The notes under the pieces are model-generated. The model did no database searches and was not told the DNA's origin. It saw nothing but the letters and a program-made list of their open reading frames with translations. From positions 1-44,198 of the forward strand of contig OMXK01000032.1 of NCBI GenBank assembly GCA_900314995.1: a DNA stretch of 44,198 nt, in the 5' to 3' direction. Both the position numbers and the translations under genes were made by a program. Positions 16,827 to 25,589 of this stretch are shown here, piece after piece. Every line of letters begins with the position of its first letter. Within the stretch, counting starts at the first letter, position 1. Origin of the DNA: an uncultured Prevotella sp. Lineage in GTDB: Bacteria > Bacteroidota > Bacteroidia > Bacteroidales > Bacteroidaceae.

Positions 16827-17891
16827 CTACTGCTTCGTTGCAATGCGCATGAATACGGGGTAGTGGTCGGAGTAGCTGAGATCCTTCTTGTAGTAGCTGA
16901 GTCCTTCGAGGGCCTTATCGTGGAAGATGTAGTCGATGCGGACCATCTTCTTACCGCCGCGGAAGGTATGCATAAAACCGCTGCCACACTCCTTGAAACC
17001 GTCGACCTTATCGCCTAGCATGGTATTGTAGACGTATGAATAGGGCACGTCGTTGAAGTCACCACAGACGATGACAGGCACCTCTGAGTCACGCATATCC
17101 ATAGCTACGGTGTTTGCCTGGCCTGAACGGGCAATCATACCTACGGTATAGCTGCCGTAGAGGGCATTGTACAGCGTGTTGTTCTGCACATCTATACCTT
17201 TGGCCTGAGCCTTAGAAGCACGACGGAGCATGCTGTTGATACCTGTGGTTTCGAGGTGGACATTATAGACGCGATAGATGGAACCGTTGATGTCGATCTC
17301 AGCCCACATGGCACTGTTGTTGGTCATCTCGAAGGGCATGTTCTTTGTGTTCTTGATAGGATAGCGGCTGTAGATGACCATATCGCTTTTGCCTACTGCC
17401 ATGTAGGGGAAATACTCTTTGTATGAATCAGAATTCTTCTTGTCGCCTGCATAGTCACTATACTCTTGGAAACAGACGATGTCGACTTTCTGCTTCTTCA
17501 TCTCCGAGAGGATATCCTGTGCCATGAAGCCTGAGGTCTCACGTCCGAACATGGCAACGTTATAAGAGGATATCTTGAAGCCAGGCATGGCATCAGCCTT
17601 TTCGTTGATTGAGCCGAACTTGTAGAGTGTCCCGATGTAGGGGATACAGCAGAGAAGGGTAACCAAAGGCATAATCATCCAGTGGAATCTGCGCAGCACG
17701 AGCCAGTAAATCAGGAAGAATGCATTACCGGCAATAAGCAGGGGGAGTGCATAGACTAGCATAGCTCTGGCGGTATTTCCTCCGGGAGGCACATCACCGC
17801 CGAAGAGTCCGACAAACGTGAAGATCATCAACAGGAACGTGATGATGAGCATCATGAAAGAGAAATACTTTTGTACTGCAAGTTTACCCAT
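16827..17891 (-). CDS. Membrane-anchored endonuclease/exonuclease/phosphatase-family hydrolase
   Basis: The 354-aa protein has three predicted N-terminal membrane spans (about residues 10-30, 42-65 and 70-90) and then a full EEP domain. Hallmarks are ISSYNVAMFG, VCFQEYSDY with the metal-binding Glu, VYNVHLETTG, VIVCGDFNDVPYSYVY, RIDYIFHDK and YSDHYPVFMRI with the catalytic Asp-His pair. Family members are Mg-dependent phosphodiesterases acting on nucleic acids, phospholipids or other phosphoesters; in Bacteroidota this membrane-bound type is common but poorly characterised. It lies 19 bp after the histidine kinase gene and may be cotranscribed. Confidence 0.88.
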   Translation of the reverse strand: MGKLAVQKYFSFMMLIITFLLMIFTFVGLFGGDVPPGGNTARAMLVYALPLLIAGNAFFLIYWLVLRRFHWMIMPLVTLLCCIPYIGTLYKFGSINEKADAMPGFKISSYNVAMFGRETSGFMAQDILSEMKKQKVDIVCFQEYSDYAGDKKNSDSYKEYFPYMAVGKSDMVIYSRYPIKNTKNMPFEMTNNSAMWAEIDINGSIYRVYNVHLETTGINSMLRRASKAQAKGIDVQNNTLYNALYGSYTVGMIARSGQANTVAMDMRDSEVPVIVCGDFNDVPYSYVYNTMLGDKVDGFKECGSGFMHTFRGGKKMVRIDYIFHDKALEGLSYYKKDLSYSDHYPVFMRIATKQ

Positions 17892-17910
17892 ATCTCAGAG
17901 TTGTTTGTTA

Positions 17911-19167
17911 TTATTTATCAAGGTACTTTTTGACCATTTCGATGAGTGCCTCCACTTTGAACGGCTTGGCCATGAATTCATCGCAACCTGCATCCTTGGC
18001 ATCGCGGATATTCTCTTCGAATGCATAGGCACTAAGGGCAATGACGGGAGTGCTCGGTGACACCTCTTTAATTATACGCGTAGCATCCAGTCCGTTCATC
18101 TCAGGCATACGGATGTCCATCAGCACAAGGTCGGGATGCTCGTCTTCATTGATGGTCACAGCTTCGATACCGTTGTGGGCACGGAGCAACTTGTAACGCT
18201 TCTGAAGTACGATCTTGACGAGTTCGTAGTTGCTGTCTTCATCCTCTGCAACCAGAATCTTCTGCTTGTGGGCTTCGTCTAGACGTCCGCTGAAGCGGAT
18301 CGTGCGTACATTGGTGGTTGTCGAGGGCTTGTTCGTATCAATTCCGCCGATGGTTCCTTCGAAGGGGAGGGTAAATTCGAAATGTGTGCCTTTGCCTACT
18401 TCCGACTGCACGGTGATGGATCCGCCAAGGGTCTCAACGATGATTTTGCAGAGCGGCAAGCCTAAGCCATAGCCATTCTTGGTGGTCTCGGCATCGCGCG
18501 ATACGTAGGTCTCGAATATATGATCTATATCTTCTTTGGCAATTCCGCTGCCCGTGTCATCAACGAAGAACTGAATCTGCTGGCCTTCATTGATGATCTT
18601 GTAGCCATAGGATATCTTGCCCGACGAGGTATGCTTCAGCGCATTGCTGATCAGGTTAGAGAATACCTGTGTCAGACGGTTCGCATCGGTATTGAAACTG
18701 ACGGTCATCAGGGGATTCTCCCATTCGAGTCTCACCGTATCGGGACAGCGGAACTTGAACAGGTTCTTGATGCCCTGACAGAGATCGTGAAGATCCGTCG
18801 GACTCTTTTTTATGACAATTTCGCCAGATTCTACTCTGGAGAGATCGAGAATCTCATTGACCAGGCTCTGCAGGCGGTTGTTGTTGCTCTCAATGATTTC
18901 GAAGAACTTCATACGGTCTTCTGGAGAGTCGGTCTCAACGATTACTCTGGAGAAACCTTCAATGGCATTCAAGGGAGTACGGATTTCATGGCTCATGTTT
19001 GCAAGGAAGAGCGACTTCATCTTACTGGCTTTCTCTGCCTTCTGAGCCTTCTCCTCGTATTCCTTGAGCTTCTTGTTCGCAATGGCCAACTGCTCGTTGA
19101 CTATCTGCAAACGCCTATTCGCTTCTGCGAATTTCTCTAATAGTATCTCTCTCTCGTCTTTTTCCAT
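17911..19167 (-). CDS. Soluble hybrid histidine kinase with C-terminal receiver, no sensor domain
   Basis: I start this at ATG 19167 (MEKDEREILLEKF) because the -7 box at 19195-19202 lies just upstream; the longer frame to 19197 would place the start inside the promoter. The 418-aa protein has an N-terminal coiled coil (about 5-48), a HisKA domain with phosphorylated His60 in MSHEIRTPLN, an HATPase domain (FVDDTGSGI and GYGLGLPLCK), and a receiver domain with Asp351 in VLMDIRMPEMNG. It has no membrane span and no recognisable input domain. It probably feeds on another protein through the coiled coil and relays to an unlinked partner. Confidence 0.9.
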   Translation of the reverse strand: MEKDEREILLEKFAEANRRLQIVNEQLAIANKKLKEYEEKAQKAEKASKMKSLFLANMSHEIRTPLNAIEGFSRVIVETDSPEDRMKFFEIIESNNNRLQSLVNEILDLSRVESGEIVIKKSPTDLHDLCQGIKNLFKFRCPDTVRLEWENPLMTVSFNTDANRLTQVFSNLISNALKHTSSGKISYGYKIINEGQQIQFFVDDTGSGIAKEDIDHIFETYVSRDAETTKNGYGLGLPLCKIIVETLGGSITVQSEVGKGTHFEFTLPFEGTIGGIDTNKPSTTTNVRTIRFSGRLDEAHKQKILVAEDEDSNYELVKIVLQKRYKLLRAHNGIEAVTINEDEHPDLVLMDIRMPEMNGLDATRIIKEVSPSTPVIALSAYAFEENIRDAKDAGCDEFMAKPFKVEALIEMVKKYLDK

Positions 19168-19194
19168 TCCGTTGAAAACAGTGCAAAGATGGGG

Positions 19195-19202
19195 CAAAGG
19201 TA
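19195..19202 (-). promoter_or_regulatory. Minus-strand -7 box TACCTTTG of the hybrid kinase
   Basis: TACCTTTG on the minus strand is 28 bp before the chosen start at 19167 and decides between that start and the longer frame. Confidence 0.6.
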
Positions 19203-19244
19203 CTAATTATTTTCCGAATACAAGCAAATAAATCGAAAAAAATT

Positions 19245-20429
19245 TCAACTCCTTTTGGCTTTTTCCCAGGCACCGCTGCTGCTATGGCTTTTGAGATAGG
19301 CCATTCCACGGAAAACGTTAAAATTCATAAACATGAAATAGTAGGCCGTGTATAGCAGCTTATTCTTGTGCCCATAGCGATTTTGCTGCCATCCGCAGAA
19401 GGCCATCAGATAGAACAGTATCTGAAGGATGAGCACTATCTGATAAAGTAATCCGGCTCCCGAGATGACGAGCGCAATATTTGCCAGCAGCAGTAGTATC
19501 AGGGCTACAGGGGTGATGCTCCATCGAAGCACGCGGTGGCTGATGTACTGGAAGGCTACGATTGGCTGACGGAAGGGGTTGAGCATCCTGCGCAACCACC
19601 AGATACTCTGAAGACCGCCGGCAGCAATGCGACGTTTACGCTTTGACTCCTCATAGATGTTGGCAGAACCGTATTCCTGGGCATAGGCATCTGGCGTATA
19701 GGCGATGCGACGGCCTTCGTCGACGATGAACATGGACATCATAAAATCGTCAAGCAAGGCTTCATCCGGCACTTCTCTCACCAGAGTGGGGTCGATGGCA
19801 TAAAGTTCACCGGCTGCTCCCATTGCCGAATAGAGTTCGCTATCCCATTTCTTGAGTGTACTCTCATAGCGCCAATAGAGGCCTTCACCCTCAGCTGCCA
19901 TTTCTCCTTCTTTTCGGGCTGCCACACGCTTTTCTCCCGAAACACAGCCAACGGTGGGATCCATAAACAGGCGGGCAATCTCGCGGAGGGCACCGGCATT
20001 GATCATCGTGTTGGCATCGGTGAAAGCCACATAGCGTGTCTGAAGTTCTCGGAGACCGTGTTTCAGGGCTGCAGTCTTGCCTCTGCGCTCTGGACTGAAG
20101 ACAATATCAACCTCAGGATAGGCTGCCAGCAATTCGTTGGTATGATCATTGCTGCCATCAGTGACCCACATAATGCGCAACTTATCCTTTGGATAGTCAA
20201 TAGCCCGTGTGTTGACCATCTTCTCTGCCACAACGTCTTCTTCGTTATAGGCACAGATCATCAGTGTCATGGTGGGCAATTCATCGTCCGACGGCAACGG
20301 ACTCTTCACGGGGCTTCCCTTGAAGAGCCGTTTAAGCCGGATGATAAGGTATAACAATATTCCATACCCGAGATAGGTGTAGAATACGATGAACATCGTG
20401 GTCCAAAAAATGATCTTCAGTGTCAGCAT
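19245..20429 (-). CDS. Membrane GT2-family glycosyltransferase
   Basis: The 394-aa protein has one N-terminal span (about 5-32), a cytoplasmic GT-A domain and three to four C-terminal spans (from about 305). GT2 hallmarks are MTLMICAYNEEDVV, VTDGSNDHT (first Asp motif), FTDANTMINAG (DxD-like), a glycine-rich GAAGELYAID, ALLDDFMMS as the catalytic base region and KRRIAAGG in place of the usual QxxRW. Processive or dolichol-type synthases of this shape build polysaccharide or lipid-linked sugars at the inner membrane. It follows the RNase G/E gene by 35 bp and is likely cotranscribed. Confidence 0.85.
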   Translation of the reverse strand: MLTLKIIFWTTMFIVFYTYLGYGILLYLIIRLKRLFKGSPVKSPLPSDDELPTMTLMICAYNEEDVVAEKMVNTRAIDYPKDKLRIMWVTDGSNDHTNELLAAYPEVDIVFSPERRGKTAALKHGLRELQTRYVAFTDANTMINAGALREIARLFMDPTVGCVSGEKRVAARKEGEMAAEGEGLYWRYESTLKKWDSELYSAMGAAGELYAIDPTLVREVPDEALLDDFMMSMFIVDEGRRIAYTPDAYAQEYGSANIYEESKRKRRIAAGGLQSIWWLRRMLNPFRQPIVAFQYISHRVLRWSITPVALILLLLANIALVISGAGLLYQIVLILQILFYLMAFCGWQQNRYGHKNKLLYTAYYFMFMNFNVFRGMAYLKSHSSSGAWEKAKRS

Positions 20430-20464
20430 GGGCTTAGGGCTATTTACTCTGGAAGTTAAACTTC

Positions 20465-22036
20465 TTAGTTGTCTGTCTCTTCCTGCATATCGATGAACTG
20501 CTTGTCGGCATCGTAGAATTCATACTGCAGGAAAGCAAGTTTCTGAGAGGGTATCACACGGACGCCAAGTCCGTATTTCATTTGCCACTGCATCTTTAGG
20601 CTGAAGACGCCCTTGTTGATATAGGCAGCGACGTAAGGATGTACGTGGAGGTAGAACTTCTTGATACCGATCTTGTTGACAAGGTTGTCGATTTTATTCT
20701 CAAGTGTATCAGTGAAAAGGAAACTTGACTTGATAGTTCCTTTTCCGAAACAGGTGGGGCAGGTCTCCTCTACATTGACACTCATGGCAGGGCGAACGCG
20801 CTGACGGGTAATCTGCATAAGTCCGAATTTCGAAAGCGGCAGGATGTTGTGCTTGGCACGGTCCTTCTGCATGTTCTTGCACATACGCTCATAGAGCATC
20901 TGACGATCTTCGGGCAGCTTCATGTCGATAAAGTCGACGATGATGATGCCTCCCATGTCGCGCAGTCGCAACTGACGTGCCAGTTCGTCGGCGGCACCGA
21001 GGTTGGTTTCAAGGGCATTGGCCTCCTGTCCGTTTTCCTTTTTGATGCGTGTGCCGCTGTTCACATCGACGACGTGCATGGCCTCCGTTGTCTCGATTAT
21101 CAGATAAGCACCATGTTGGTAATTGACCGTTTTCCCGAAACCAGACTTCAGTTGCTTCGTTACACTGTAATTGTCGAAGATGGGTACTGCACCATTGTAC
21201 AGTTTGACAATTTCTTTTTTCTCCGGGGCGATAAGTCCCAGGTAATCTTTGATTTCTTCGTAGATACCTTTGTCGTTGACATGGATACCATCGTATGACG
21301 GGTTGAACAAGTCGCGAAGTAGTGCCACAGCCCTTGATTCCTCTTCATAGCAAAGCTGTGGACGTTCAACGGTCTTCTGTACCTTTGTGATGGTATCTTC
21401 CCATCGCTTCAATAGAATCTTCAGTTCGGCATCAAGCTCGGCAGCGCGTTTCCCTTCGGCTACTGTGCGAACGATAACGCCAAAATTCTTGGGCTTGATG
21501 CTCTGAATGAGTTGCTTCAGACGAGTGCGTTCCTCTCCACGCTTGATCTTGGTGGAAACGGATACGCTGTTGTCGAATGGGATAAGCACAAGGTAACGCC
21601 CAGCGAAACTGAGTTCGCAAGTAAGACGTGGCCCTTTCGTGTTGATGGGTTCCTTGACAATCTGAACGAGTATCTCTTGTCCGACTTTCAGTGTGTTGGC
21701 AATACTGCCGTCTTTTTTCAGTTCCGGCAGGATATGTGCATTCTGAATGGGGAAGAGTATCTTGCGGTCGCTTACTACCTGTTTCAGGTATTTCTCAAAA
21801 GAATAAAACTGACAGCCCAGATCAAGATAGTGCAGGAAAGCTACGCGCTCGGCACCGACATCAACGAAGCATGCGTTGAGTCCGGGCATCAGCTTCTTCA
21901 CCTTTGCCACATAGATGTTACCCACCGAGAACGACACCGTGCGCTGCTCCTGCTGGTATTCTACCAACTGCTTGTCCTCGAGCAGGGCAATGGAGATGTC
22001 TTTCGGCTGAACATCAATGATTACTTCACTTGTCAT
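20465..22036 (-). CDS. rng: Ribonuclease G/E family endoribonuclease
   Basis: I start this at ATG 22036 (MTSEVIIDVQ); a frame to 22069 adds eleven basic residues that do not look like the family start. The 523-aa protein has an S1-like RNA-binding insertion (VGNIYVAKVKKLMPGLNACFVDVG...FLHYLDLG), 5'-sensor and catalytic regions (ALLRDLFNPSYDGIHVND, the metal-binding MHVVDVNSGT and GGIIIVDFIDM) and the zinc-link motif CPTC at 426-429. The length fits RNase G. It processes rRNA and mRNA. A terminator-like hairpin lies between it and the upstream small gene. Confidence 0.93.
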   Translation of the reverse strand: MTSEVIIDVQPKDISIALLEDKQLVEYQQEQRTVSFSVGNIYVAKVKKLMPGLNACFVDVGAERVAFLHYLDLGCQFYSFEKYLKQVVSDRKILFPIQNAHILPELKKDGSIANTLKVGQEILVQIVKEPINTKGPRLTCELSFAGRYLVLIPFDNSVSVSTKIKRGEERTRLKQLIQSIKPKNFGVIVRTVAEGKRAAELDAELKILLKRWEDTITKVQKTVERPQLCYEEESRAVALLRDLFNPSYDGIHVNDKGIYEEIKDYLGLIAPEKKEIVKLYNGAVPIFDNYSVTKQLKSGFGKTVNYQHGAYLIIETTEAMHVVDVNSGTRIKKENGQEANALETNLGAADELARQLRLRDMGGIIIVDFIDMKLPEDRQMLYERMCKNMQKDRAKHNILPLSKFGLMQITRQRVRPAMSVNVEETCPTCFGKGTIKSSFLFTDTLENKIDNLVNKIGIKKFYLHVHPYVAAYINKGVFSLKMQWQMKYGLGVRVIPSQKLAFLQYEFYDADKQFIDMQEETDN

Positions 22037-22069
22037 TTGATTTCTTGTGGGTTGTCGTTTAAAACTCAA

Positions 22070-22112
22070 AAGGGTGTGTCGCTACCCAAGATGGATCAGC
22101 AGACACACTCCT
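22070..22112 (-). terminator. Terminator downstream of HU and the 29-aa gene
   Basis: On the minus strand, GTGTGTC(T)GCT pairs with AGC(G)ACACAC around about 14 bases, followed by CCCTTTTGAGTTTT. This should end most HU/29-aa gene transcripts before rng, leaving rng to readthrough or a promoter of its own. Confidence 0.6.
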
Positions 22113-22143
22113 TTCATTTCCTTTCGCGAGTCACAGCAAGTGC

Positions 22144-22233
22144 TTACTTGCTCTTGTGACGATTCTTGCGCAGTCTCTTCTTACGCTTGTGAGTAGCCAT
22201 CTTGTGGCCCTTCTTTTTCTTTCCGTTTGGCAT
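22144..22233 (-). CDS. 29-aa lysine/arginine-rich basic protein, probable ribosome-associated peptide
   Basis: A 29-codon frame runs from ATG at 22233 to TAA at 22144. More than half of the residues are Lys, Arg or His: it begins MPNGKKKKGHKMATHKRKK and continues with RLRKN and RHKSK. The arrangement resembles the very short AURKAIP1/COX24 (mS38-like) basic peptides that bind rRNA; this assignment is by memory of the pattern only. It lies 24 bp after HU and before the terminator at 22070-22112, so it should be strongly expressed with HU. It is easily missed by gene finders. Confidence 0.75.
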   Translation of the reverse strand: MPNGKKKKGHKMATHKRKKRLRKNRHKSK

Positions 22234-22257
22234 AATTCTTAATTTATTTAAATGTGA

Positions 22258-22533
22258 TTACTTCATTTTCTCCATAAAACTCTTAGAGGGCTTGAAGTCA
22301 GGAACATCGTGAGCGTCAATGACGATCGTCGTGTTCTTCGAGATGTTGCGTGCAGTCTTCTGGGCACGATGCTTTACCTCGAAAGTACCAAAGCCACGGA
22401 GGTAGACATTCTCCTTCTTCTCGGCAACGCTTATGCGAATCTCCTCCATAAATGCCTCTACTGTCGTGGTAACATCTCTCTTTGCCACACCTGTCTCTTC
22501 GGCAATTTTGTTGATGATTTCAGCCTTTGTCAT
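22258..22533 (-). CDS. HU-family DNA-binding protein
   Basis: The 91-aa protein is a standard HU/IHF-type nucleoid protein: MTKAEIINKIAEETGVAKRDVTTTVEAF forms the helical dimer part, VYLRGFGTFEVKHRAQKTARN is the beta-arm signature, and VPDFKPSKSFMEKM is the end of the domain. It binds and bends DNA as a dimer. It has its own promoter (box at 22593-22600) and heads the HU and 29-aa gene unit. Confidence 0.95.
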   Translation of the reverse strand: MTKAEIINKIAEETGVAKRDVTTTVEAFMEEIRISVAEKKENVYLRGFGTFEVKHRAQKTARNISKNTTIVIDAHDVPDFKPSKSFMEKMK

Positions 22534-22592
22534 ATTGTCTTTTCTTATATATATTAATAATGTGAAAAACCGGAATTACCGATTTCGGACTG

Positions 22593-22600
22593 CAAAGTTA
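22593..22600 (-). promoter_or_regulatory. Minus-strand -7 box TAACTTTG of the HU gene
   Basis: TAACTTTG on the minus strand matches the consensus and is 60 bp before the HU start at 22533. Confidence 0.6.
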
Positions 22601-22690
22601 CTAATTTTCAGCGGATTACCGAAATATTTCTCGAACTTTTTTTCGAAATTTATGTTTTTTAGCTTGTTGCGGAACCTTTTTGGCTACTTT

Positions 22691-22936
22691 TTACTGCTGG
22701 TGCTGCTCAATATAGTCGTATAAGTCCTTAAATGTCTTGATCGCCGGCAGTTCGTTTTTGGTGATTTTGATGCCATAGTTAACCTGTACGATACCGATCA
22801 GGTCGATCAGGCTGATGCTGTCGAGCTCCAACGTCTCGAAGATGGGGGCATCGGGTGTGATAGCCGACTCGTCAATTTCAAACTCCTCTGCTATTTTGGG
22901 GTTAATTTCTGCGATGATAGTTTCTCTTGTTTTCAT
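22691..22936 (-). CDS. Acyl carrier protein
   Basis: The 81-aa protein has the four-helix carrier form and the phosphopantetheine attachment site LELDSISLIDL with Ser40. It differs from a housekeeping AcpP, which has the DSLD(T/S)VE motif, so it is probably a dedicated carrier for the ketosynthase immediately upstream (3-bp gap). It would hold the growing acyl chain as a thioester in the cytoplasm. Confidence 0.9.
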   Translation of the reverse strand: MKTRETIIAEINPKIAEEFEIDESAITPDAPIFETLELDSISLIDLIGIVQVNYGIKITKNELPAIKTFKDLYDYIEQHQQ

Positions 22937-22939
22937 ACT

Positions 22940-24163
22940 TTATGAATTAATGTTTTTGATGATTAATGTTGAATTGGTTCCCCCGAATCCGAAGGAGTTG
23001 CTCAGGAAGGTGTCGAAATGGGCCTGTCTGGTTTCGGGCAGGATGTTCACACGGCCTGTTATCTCGTCGGGCTCCTCGAAGTTGATGTTACCTGCGATAA
23101 AGTCGTTCTTCATCATCAGGATGGAATAGATGAGCTCACTGGCGCCTGCCATCCACATCTCATGACCCGTCTGACTCTTGGTCGATGTCACTGGCACTTT
23201 GTAGTCGCCGAAGAGATGGGAAATGACTTCTGCTTCACGCTGGTCGCCTATCAATGTACTCGTGGCATGGGCATTGATATAGCCGATGTCGCGGAAGCTG
23301 ACGCCGCTGTCTTTCAGACTGTTGCTCATGCAACGCAGTGGACCCTCGAAGTTGGGCGTAGAGATATGCTCGCCGTTGCCGGAGAATCCCCATCCGATGA
23401 CTTCTGCGATAATCTTCGCTCCGCGCTTTACGGCATGTTCGTAGCTTTCCAGCACCAGCGTTGCAGCACCACCGCTGGGAACGAGTCCGTTACGCTGACT
23501 GTCGAAGGGACGGCTTGCCTTCTGTGGCTCGTCCTCACGGGTAGAGAACGACTGAATGCCGTCGAATGCCACGATTCCCAACATGTTGGTCTCCTCAGCG
23601 CCGCCACAGATGATACAGTCTTGCATCCCGTGACGGATCATCATCGTTGCCATGCCGATGCTCTGTGAGCCTGATGCACAGGCCGAAGAGATGGTCTGGT
23701 TGATGCCTTTCAGCTTGAACAGATATCCTAGATTCATGGAGATGGTTGAATTCATGCACTGGAACAAGGAGCCGCTGCCGCATGCCACACTGTTGTGTGC
23801 CTGACGGAATTTATCGACGGCGGTGGTGCTGGCTTCTACGGCAGAGTCATTGCCGTAGATGATACCTACCTCGTTCTGTTCCAGATAGTCCATATCGATT
23901 CCTGCATTGTCGAGGGCCTGACGTGTGGCCATATAGGCATATTGTGACTCTTCGTGCATATAGCTTCGTGCACTTCTGGCGAGGAATGGCTTCAAGTCGG
24001 CCTTGGGCACGTTTCCTACAAGGCCTGAACAGAACCCCGCTTCTTTACGTGCAGGATCGAGGATGATGCCGCTTTTCCCCTGAAACAATGCATCGCGCAC
24101 CTCGTCGAGGCTCGTACCGATGCATGACCATATTCCCATACCGGTAATGACTACTCTATTCAT
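22940..24163 (-). CDS. Beta-ketoacyl-ACP synthase (FabB/FabF type)
   Basis: The 407-aa condensing enzyme has the full Cys-His-His triad: Cys162 in SSACASGSQS, His299 in NAHATST and His334 in TSTKSQTGHEMWMAG with Lys329. SNSFGFGGTNS closes the fold. It would extend an ACP-bound acyl chain with malonyl-ACP. It overlaps the upstream acyltransferase by 8 bp and is followed 3 bp later by an ACP gene, so the three act as a cassette. It could be an accessory fatty-acid synthase or a specialised lipid/polyene enzyme rather than the main FabF. Confidence 0.9.
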   Translation of the reverse strand: MNRVVITGMGIWSCIGTSLDEVRDALFQGKSGIILDPARKEAGFCSGLVGNVPKADLKPFLARSARSYMHEESQYAYMATRQALDNAGIDMDYLEQNEVGIIYGNDSAVEASTTAVDKFRQAHNSVACGSGSLFQCMNSTISMNLGYLFKLKGINQTISSACASGSQSIGMATMMIRHGMQDCIICGGAEETNMLGIVAFDGIQSFSTREDEPQKASRPFDSQRNGLVPSGGAATLVLESYEHAVKRGAKIIAEVIGWGFSGNGEHISTPNFEGPLRCMSNSLKDSGVSFRDIGYINAHATSTLIGDQREAEVISHLFGDYKVPVTSTKSQTGHEMWMAGASELIYSILMMKNDFIAGNINFEEPDEITGRVNILPETRQAHFDTFLSNSFGFGGTNSTLIIKNINS

Positions 24164-25463
24164 ATTTCAATATATTCTTAATGTTATTTCTAAGTTGTTC
24201 AATCTCACTGATCTTAGTAGAGGAAGTGAGAAAACGAAACGCCTGACTCGTATGCCTGAGTGTCTGATAATACCACCAGCTGAAACGCCCGATGGGAATC
24301 CACAACAGAATCCACGCCAGTGCCTGCCACCACCAGCCCCAGCCAATACCCAGTACCGCCAACGTCAGTAGGGCAAAAAGCGGATATAGGAACAGGGCCG
24401 ACATGACATATCTATAAGAGTTTGTAAACATCTTGTCGTTCTTGATGAGTCGTGGCGGAAGCGCATAGCAGATGGCATGTGGCCACAGACTGAAGATCCA
24501 CAAAGGCAGCAGACAGAGCAGCACGACGGTCGAACAGAGCACCTTTGCCCATCCTAGTTTCTTGGCAAACAGAATGTCCTTGATTTTCAGGTCGTCTTCT
24601 TGCGCTTTCAGTCTGGTGGCGAGTTGGATGATCTCCTGATAGTGCGGATGGGCTTTCAGCCGGCTGATAAACGACTTGTCGGCCTCCAGCCGCTCGGGGA
24701 GAGGTAAGTCATCTACAGCAGCCTGATTCAGGGCAGAACAACGCAGGAAGTCCTTGGCTTCATAGTCTTCTATACCTTCGTCGAGCATCATCGATTCCAC
24801 GTTGTCGCGCAGTTGGTGTGTGATCTCTCGCATCACACTGTTGGGATGCACCTGATATGCTTCGTAATAGGGCTTCAGTGAAATCGGCTTGCCGATCATC
24901 CATAAGAAGTCGGCATTGAGTTCGAAGTAGTCGGCGTAATGATGGGCTGTGGGCACAATCTTGATATCATCCTGCCAGCCGTTAGCCTGTGCCGCATGAA
25001 AAGCCATGCGCGTCGTGCCTGTCGTGAAGCGTCCCAGGTAATGACCTTGTGTATGTCCTGCTTCAGGAAAGACGAGAAAGGGGTAGGGATGGTTCACGCG
25101 TTTGGCGATGATGTCGAAGGATTCGAAATTGTGTTCCAGACCTTCGCCGCCTTCCCATCCGAAGCGGAAAGCGGGTATCAGCCCTATCCAGTTCAGGAAT
25201 CTCGTAAATAAAGCGTTGACCGAAAAAACGTTTGCACGAGCCAGTGCACAGACATGCCAGGAGAGTGGGAGGGTAAATACGATGTTCAGAGGATCGTTTG
25301 CCGTGTTCTGATGATTGCAGACGATGAAGAACTTCTCGCCCTTCTTCGGCAGATTCTCCATGCCAATCGTATAACGATGGCGTACAACCAGCGTCTCGTT
25401 GATAAGTCTCAGATACCCTTTAACGACCTTATATCTCCATGTATTCGGATTGGTCTCTTGCAT
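24156..25463 (-). CDS. PlsC-type lysophospholipid acyltransferase with C-terminal membrane spans
   Basis: The 435-aa protein has the acyltransferase block: CNHQNTANDPL (His51 and Asp57, the HX5D variant seen in related Bacteroidota enzymes), the FRFGWEGGEG region, and FPEAGHTQGHYLGRFTTGTTRMAFHAA as the substrate-binding stretch. From about residue 300, hydrophobic segments (LCSTVVLLCLLPLWIFSLWP, and YVMSALFLYPLFALLTLAVLGIGWGWWWQALAWILLWIPIG) form two or three spans. It would move an acyl chain from ACP or CoA onto a lipid acceptor. It begins the cassette with the KS and ACP and has a promoter box at 25483-25490. Confidence 0.85.
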   Translation of the reverse strand: MQETNPNTWRYKVVKGYLRLINETLVVRHRYTIGMENLPKKGEKFFIVCNHQNTANDPLNIVFTLPLSWHVCALARANVFSVNALFTRFLNWIGLIPAFRFGWEGGEGLEHNFESFDIIAKRVNHPYPFLVFPEAGHTQGHYLGRFTTGTTRMAFHAAQANGWQDDIKIVPTAHHYADYFELNADFLWMIGKPISLKPYYEAYQVHPNSVMREITHQLRDNVESMMLDEGIEDYEAKDFLRCSALNQAAVDDLPLPERLEADKSFISRLKAHPHYQEIIQLATRLKAQEDDLKIKDILFAKKLGWAKVLCSTVVLLCLLPLWIFSLWPHAICYALPPRLIKNDKMFTNSYRYVMSALFLYPLFALLTLAVLGIGWGWWWQALAWILLWIPIGRFSWWYYQTLRHTSQAFRFLTSSTKISEIEQLRNNIKNILKYE

Positions 25464-25482
25464 CGTTTTCCGTTTTTGGCTG

Positions 25483-25490
25483 CAAAATTA
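25483..25490 (-). promoter_or_regulatory. Minus-strand -7 box TAATTTTG
   Basis: It is 20 bp before the acyltransferase start at 25463, opposite the plus-strand deoD promoter. The 126-bp gap 25464-25589 thus holds a divergent promoter pair. Confidence 0.6.
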
Positions 25491-25508
25491 ATAAGAATTT
25501 TCGTTAAA

Positions 25509-25542
25509 TTTGTGTTTAGATGGAAAAAAAACTGTATATTTG
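25509..25542 (+). promoter_or_regulatory. Promoter TTTG, 22 bp, TATATTTG of deoD
   Basis: A -33 TTTG (25509-25512) and a -7 TATATTTG (25535-25542) are 22 bp apart. The box is 47 bp before the deoD start and probably drives deoD and ettA, possibly through to 32884. Confidence 0.65.
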
Positions 25543-25589
25543 CAATCAAAACTTGATATGTATAATCAATCAATCTAAAATTATAAAGT

